Of a stretch of DNA of 16,225 nt, positions 13,350 to 16,225 are shown in pieces. The stretch lies in contig JAUCGD010000061.1 in NCBI GenBank assembly GCA_030377945.1, positions 1 to 16,225 of the forward strand, in the 5' to 3' direction. Numbering within the stretch: the first letter of the stretch is position 1; each line of letters starts with the position of its first letter. The notes under the pieces are model-generated. The model did no database searches. It was not told the DNA's origin and saw nothing but the letters and a program-made list of their open reading frames with translations. The position numbers and the translations under genes were made by a program. This stretch comes from Desulfobacterales bacterium HSG17 (GTDB taxonomy: Bacteria; Desulfobacterota; Desulfobacteria; Desulfobacterales; Desulfococcaceae).

Positions 13350-16097
13350 TTAATCTTCAAAATACCAGTTGTAAATCTGCTGCCCTCCCATAGCCATATG
13401 ATTCCGTCCTTTTACTCTGGGCTTTACCAGAGAATGGTATATTTCAAAATAAAGGGGGATAGCCACTGCATCTTCTTCGCACAATATTTTTTCACTCTGC
13501 ATATAATAATCAAGCCTTTTTTCCTTGTCTGTTGTGTCTCTGGCATTTTTGAGAAGCCCGGTAAATTCCTTATTTACCCATCCGGTTTTATAAAATGGTG
13601 CTGAAGGGTCAAAAAGCCTCAGACTGCTGTCAGCATCAGGATACTCATTGCACACTTTTGTCCTGAATATATGAGGAGGTTCTCCCTGGGTTACGATGGT
13701 ATTGTAATCATCTTCTTTTTCCTTCTGAATTTTGACCCTGATATTCAGATGAAATTGCAATAGAGACTGAACCCCGGCTGCAATTTTTTCATGGAATTTT
13801 GATTTTTTTGACAAAATCGCAATTTCAGGAAAATTCGTTCCTTCAGGATAACCTGCTTCTGCCAGCCATTCCCTGGCCTGAAAAGGATCAAATCCGATTC
13901 CTATTTCCTGTTCAGGAGAAACAGAACCGAAAAGAGGGGGGCGGGTGCAGGTGGCAGCCGGTTCGCCATTGCCTTCATTTACCGCATCAATAAGAAGCTG
14001 CCGGTCAATTGCCGCTGAAATGGCTTTGCGTACAAGGGGGTTATCAACAGGAGCCAGCTTGGTATTAAAGGCATAGGTATAGGTGCAAAAGTGAGGGGCC
14101 TCGGAATATTCATCTTTCAGGGGACCTTTTTGAATAAGTGGAACAGACGCAGATGGGAGTCTCAGGTAACTGCTGCCCATGATATCAAGTTCATTATTTT
14201 CATACATTGCCAGCCCCAGGGAACTTTGGGGTGTTATATAATAGCGGACTTCAGGGATTGCTACTTTTGGCGCATTGTAAAAATCAGGGTTTTTTTTCAG
14301 AAACATGCCTTTGCCTTTCTGCCATATGACCGGCAAATAAGGCCCGCAGGTCTGAATATTGTCTATTTCCGTCCATTCATCTTTAAATTTCTCAATAACA
14401 GAGCCTGGCAAAGGACGAAATGCTGGCAGGCTGACAATCGCCGGAAAATAAGGTGCAGGATGCTCAAGTTTGAATACCAGGGTAAACTCATCCAGAATAT
14501 ATACTCCGAGTTTTGTAATATCTTTTATTTCACCGCTGTGGATGGCTTTTGCATTTTTTAAAATATACAAATCAGAAGCATTTGGAGAATAGGTATCAGG
14601 ATTCAGATTGCGCTGTATGGCCCATAACACATCATGGGCTGTAACCGGCTCTCCGTTTGACCATAAGGCATCGTTGCGCATGAAAAAAATGTAAACAATA
14701 TCATTTATTCTGCTTTGTTTCCATTCCAGGGCCAGTTCAGGAACCGGCTCGCATGTTTCCGGATCTAGATCGACCAGAGCTGGAAACAATTGCTCACAGA
14801 CCTCAATATCACTGGTACTTCTTACAAATCCCGGATCAAGTGTGCTAATGGGATCTTTCAGAGGAAGGCGTAAAGTGAATTCTTCAATATAATTAAAAAG
14901 ATCGGATTTATAGTGCTGGTGTTCTTCCACAAATACAAATTCACCATCATGCATTTGCTTAAAAAAAATTTCTTTATCTATAATATCTCCATCAGGAATA
15001 AATGAATATGTTCCTGTAACACCCTTCCACTTTTTCAGAAAACGCAGGGTGTTGCCTATGACTGTGGGAACACTTAAATCGCTTTCATTAATGGCATGAG
15101 CAATAAGAGAAATTGCATCAAATCCCTGGGCTGCCCATGTATCTGGGGTCAACTCGTATTTTGATTGAAAATTTCTCACAAAATCACGAGTCATTTTGTC
15201 AGGATATTCCGGGTTAAATACTGTGGGAACAAAGAGCCCTTCGGCTGCTCTTCCGGCAATAACCCACAAATCCGGCGAATCCAGACCGTCTCCAGCGATT
15301 ATGGGCACAGATATTTCCAAATCCCGCAATTGTTTTACCAGTCTTGCAGCAGCAGGCATGGTTCCGGCTATCATTATAGAATCAAATTCATATTCCTTTT
15401 TTAACTTGTCAATGGTCTCCTTAAAATCTTTTTCCCAGGAGAAATAGGACCGTGTGGCTGTAATTTCAATTCCCAGTTCCACTGCTTCTTTTTTATAAAT
15501 ATCTGCAAGAGTCTTTTGCGAGCCTTCTCTTTCATGAAAAACCACTATTTTATTAAATTCGGCTGCATTGGAAAAACGCGCCATTTCATGAGCGTAATTT
15601 TTATGGGTAGGAATATTTCTGAATGTAAATTTGCCGCCGTACAGGGTTAAATCAGGATCTTTTGCACCATAGGAGATAAAAACAATTCCGGCTTTTTCGT
15701 AAATAATTGATGCCGGAATGGCCGTGCTTGAGTATCCGTGGCCCACAACAGCAACTACATCCTTATTCGCTGCCAGTTTAGCTGCTATTATTTCCCCTGT
15801 GGCTGCATCGTTCATATCATCATAGTTAATTGTTTTTATTTTTCTTCCAGCTATCCCCCCTTTTTGATTAATTTCTTCAACAGCCAGGTTAACACCTTCT
15901 GTAAAAAAATTTGAATAAACAGAATTGTGGACAATGCCGATAAGGATATCCCCTTTGGCTTTGATTGCCCTCTGTTTCCTTTCTTCAACCGGTTTGCTGG
16001 AGCTGCATGAGAAAAAAAGGAGCAAAATAAGGCATAAAGTAAGTGTTGAAATATGTTTTGGGGCAAAGTATTTATTGCTGTTTTTTATTTTTTCCAT
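13350..16097 (-). CDS. Lipoprotein fusing a type I periplasmic binding domain to an SBP_bac_5 domain
   Basis: This is a 915-residue protein. The N-terminus has a hydrophobic stretch (18-30) ending LFFS-Cys31, followed by Ser residues and charge, consistent with a lipoprotein signal despite a loose lipobox. Residues about 50-385 form a LivJ-type domain (GVNLAVEEINQKGGIAGRKI; VVGHGYSSTAIPASIIYEKA; FTFRNIPTHKNYAHE). Residues about 405-900 form a full-length oligopeptide/nickel-type binding domain (family 5), including WSNGEPVTAHDV at 479-490. Each domain normally occurs alone and delivers solute to an ABC transporter (amino acids; peptides or nickel). No permease or ATPase gene lies in the window, so the protein more likely acts as a sensor or scavenger, or serves a transporter encoded elsewhere. 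No strong ribosome-binding site precedes the ATG. It reads as one continuous frame, so the fusion is genuine unless the assembly is wrong. Confidence 0.88.
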   Translation of the reverse strand: MEKIKNSNKYFAPKHISTLTLCLILLLFFSCSSSKPVEERKQRAIKAKGDILIGIVHNSVYSNFFTEGVNLAVEEINQKGGIAGRKIKTINYDDMNDAATGEIIAAKLAANKDVVAVVGHGYSSTAIPASIIYEKAGIVFISYGAKDPDLTLYGGKFTFRNIPTHKNYAHEMARFSNAAEFNKIVVFHEREGSQKTLADIYKKEAVELGIEITATRSYFSWEKDFKETIDKLKKEYEFDSIMIAGTMPAAARLVKQLRDLEISVPIIAGDGLDSPDLWVIAGRAAEGLFVPTVFNPEYPDKMTRDFVRNFQSKYELTPDTWAAQGFDAISLIAHAINESDLSVPTVIGNTLRFLKKWKGVTGTYSFIPDGDIIDKEIFFKQMHDGEFVFVEEHQHYKSDLFNYIEEFTLRLPLKDPISTLDPGFVRSTSDIEVCEQLFPALVDLDPETCEPVPELALEWKQSRINDIVYIFFMRNDALWSNGEPVTAHDVLWAIQRNLNPDTYSPNASDLYILKNAKAIHSGEIKDITKLGVYILDEFTLVFKLEHPAPYFPAIVSLPAFRPLPGSVIEKFKDEWTEIDNIQTCGPYLPVIWQKGKGMFLKKNPDFYNAPKVAIPEVRYYITPQSSLGLAMYENNELDIMGSSYLRLPSASVPLIQKGPLKDEYSEAPHFCTYTYAFNTKLAPVDNPLVRKAISAAIDRQLLIDAVNEGNGEPAATCTRPPLFGSVSPEQEIGIGFDPFQAREWLAEAGYPEGTNFPEIAILSKKSKFHEKIAAGVQSLLQFHLNIRVKIQKEKEDDYNTIVTQGEPPHIFRTKVCNEYPDADSSLRLFDPSAPFYKTGWVNKEFTGLLKNARDTTDKEKRLDYYMQSEKILCEEDAVAIPLYFEIYHSLVKPRVKGRNHMAMGGQQIYNWYFED

Positions 16098-16117
16098 TTA
16101 TTTAACTATAATTAATT

Positions 16118-16225
16118 TTATTCTGAGTCTTTTCTAATATCTAGTTTGACCTCTGTCTGAACACCAATGGAAGAAGCTGCGATTTTTTCTGTCCCTGAGA
16201 CTTTAGTCTCACCTTTGTCGGAAAC
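16118..16225 (-). CDS. C-terminal end of an unidentified gene
   Basis: Thirty-five codons open to the window edge end in TAA 20 nt before the lipoprotein gene. The sequence (VSDKGETKVSGTEK, then IAASSIGVQTEVKLDIRKDSE) has alternating polar and beta-branched residues typical of beta-strands, with no Cys or aromatic motif to assign a family. The short gap suggests one transcript with the lipoprotein gene. It could be a chance open frame. Confidence 0.45.
   Translation of the reverse strand, partial: VSDKGETKVSGTEKIAASSIGVQTEVKLDIRKDSE

Noticed and set aside
13334..13360. TTG start nine codons upstream for the first DUF697-like gene
   Set aside because: It would overlap the end of the lipoprotein gene and add residues absent from the family core; the ATG at 13331-13333 is simpler.

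Overview
All recognisable genes in this window lie on the minus strand, so transcription runs from high to low coordinates. The proteins indicate a Gram-negative bacterium: there is a lipoprotein, a periplasmic coiled-coil MscS-type channel and several periplasmic binding domains. The AT-rich composition, large sensory lipoproteins, AAA/PD-(D/E)XK proteins and a P-type ATPase fragment suggest a Desulfobacterales-like deltaproteobacterium. That placement is an inference from overall flavour, not from a marker gene.

Upstream block (16225 to 10655). The window opens in the tail of an unidentified gene. Next comes a 915-residue lipoprotein that joins a type I periplasmic binding domain (amino-acid-binding LivJ type) to a complete oligopeptide-type SBP_bac_5 domain. 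Two small DUF697-like membrane proteins follow, separated by a GC-rich inverted-repeat element. The last gene of this block is an AAA ATPase fused to a PD-(D/E)XK nuclease-like domain. The second DUF697 gene ends in an A12 run directly before its stop, and a -1 shift there would fuse it to the ATPase.

Middle block (10654 to 8093). This is a scarred region. A decayed small gene is followed by two 5' fragments of one AAA ATPase, both truncated before Walker B, one with a mutated Walker A and the other joined to a scrap of a P1B-type metal ATPase gene. Between them is an apparently intact J-domain/membrane/TPR protein. Its last codons (NLNELRGF-stop) recur as short footprints at 10330-10353 and 8093-8122. 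The simplest reading is that a J-protein/AAA-ATPase pair was once tandemly repeated and then eroded.

Downstream block (8087 to 1). This is the most interesting part: a tightly packed three-gene channel operon. Two paralogous proteins each join a type I periplasmic binding domain to a Cys-loop/Pro-loop pentameric ligand-gated ion channel (pLGIC). Between them lies a very large MscS-family channel with about 930 residues of periplasmic coiled coil. The second pLGIC gene starts inside the MscS stop codon (ATGA) and runs off the window edge in M3. A solute-sensing channel pair made and perhaps working with a tension-gated channel is the best candidate for an undescribed system here. No tRNA, rRNA, CRISPR array or intact transposase was seen.
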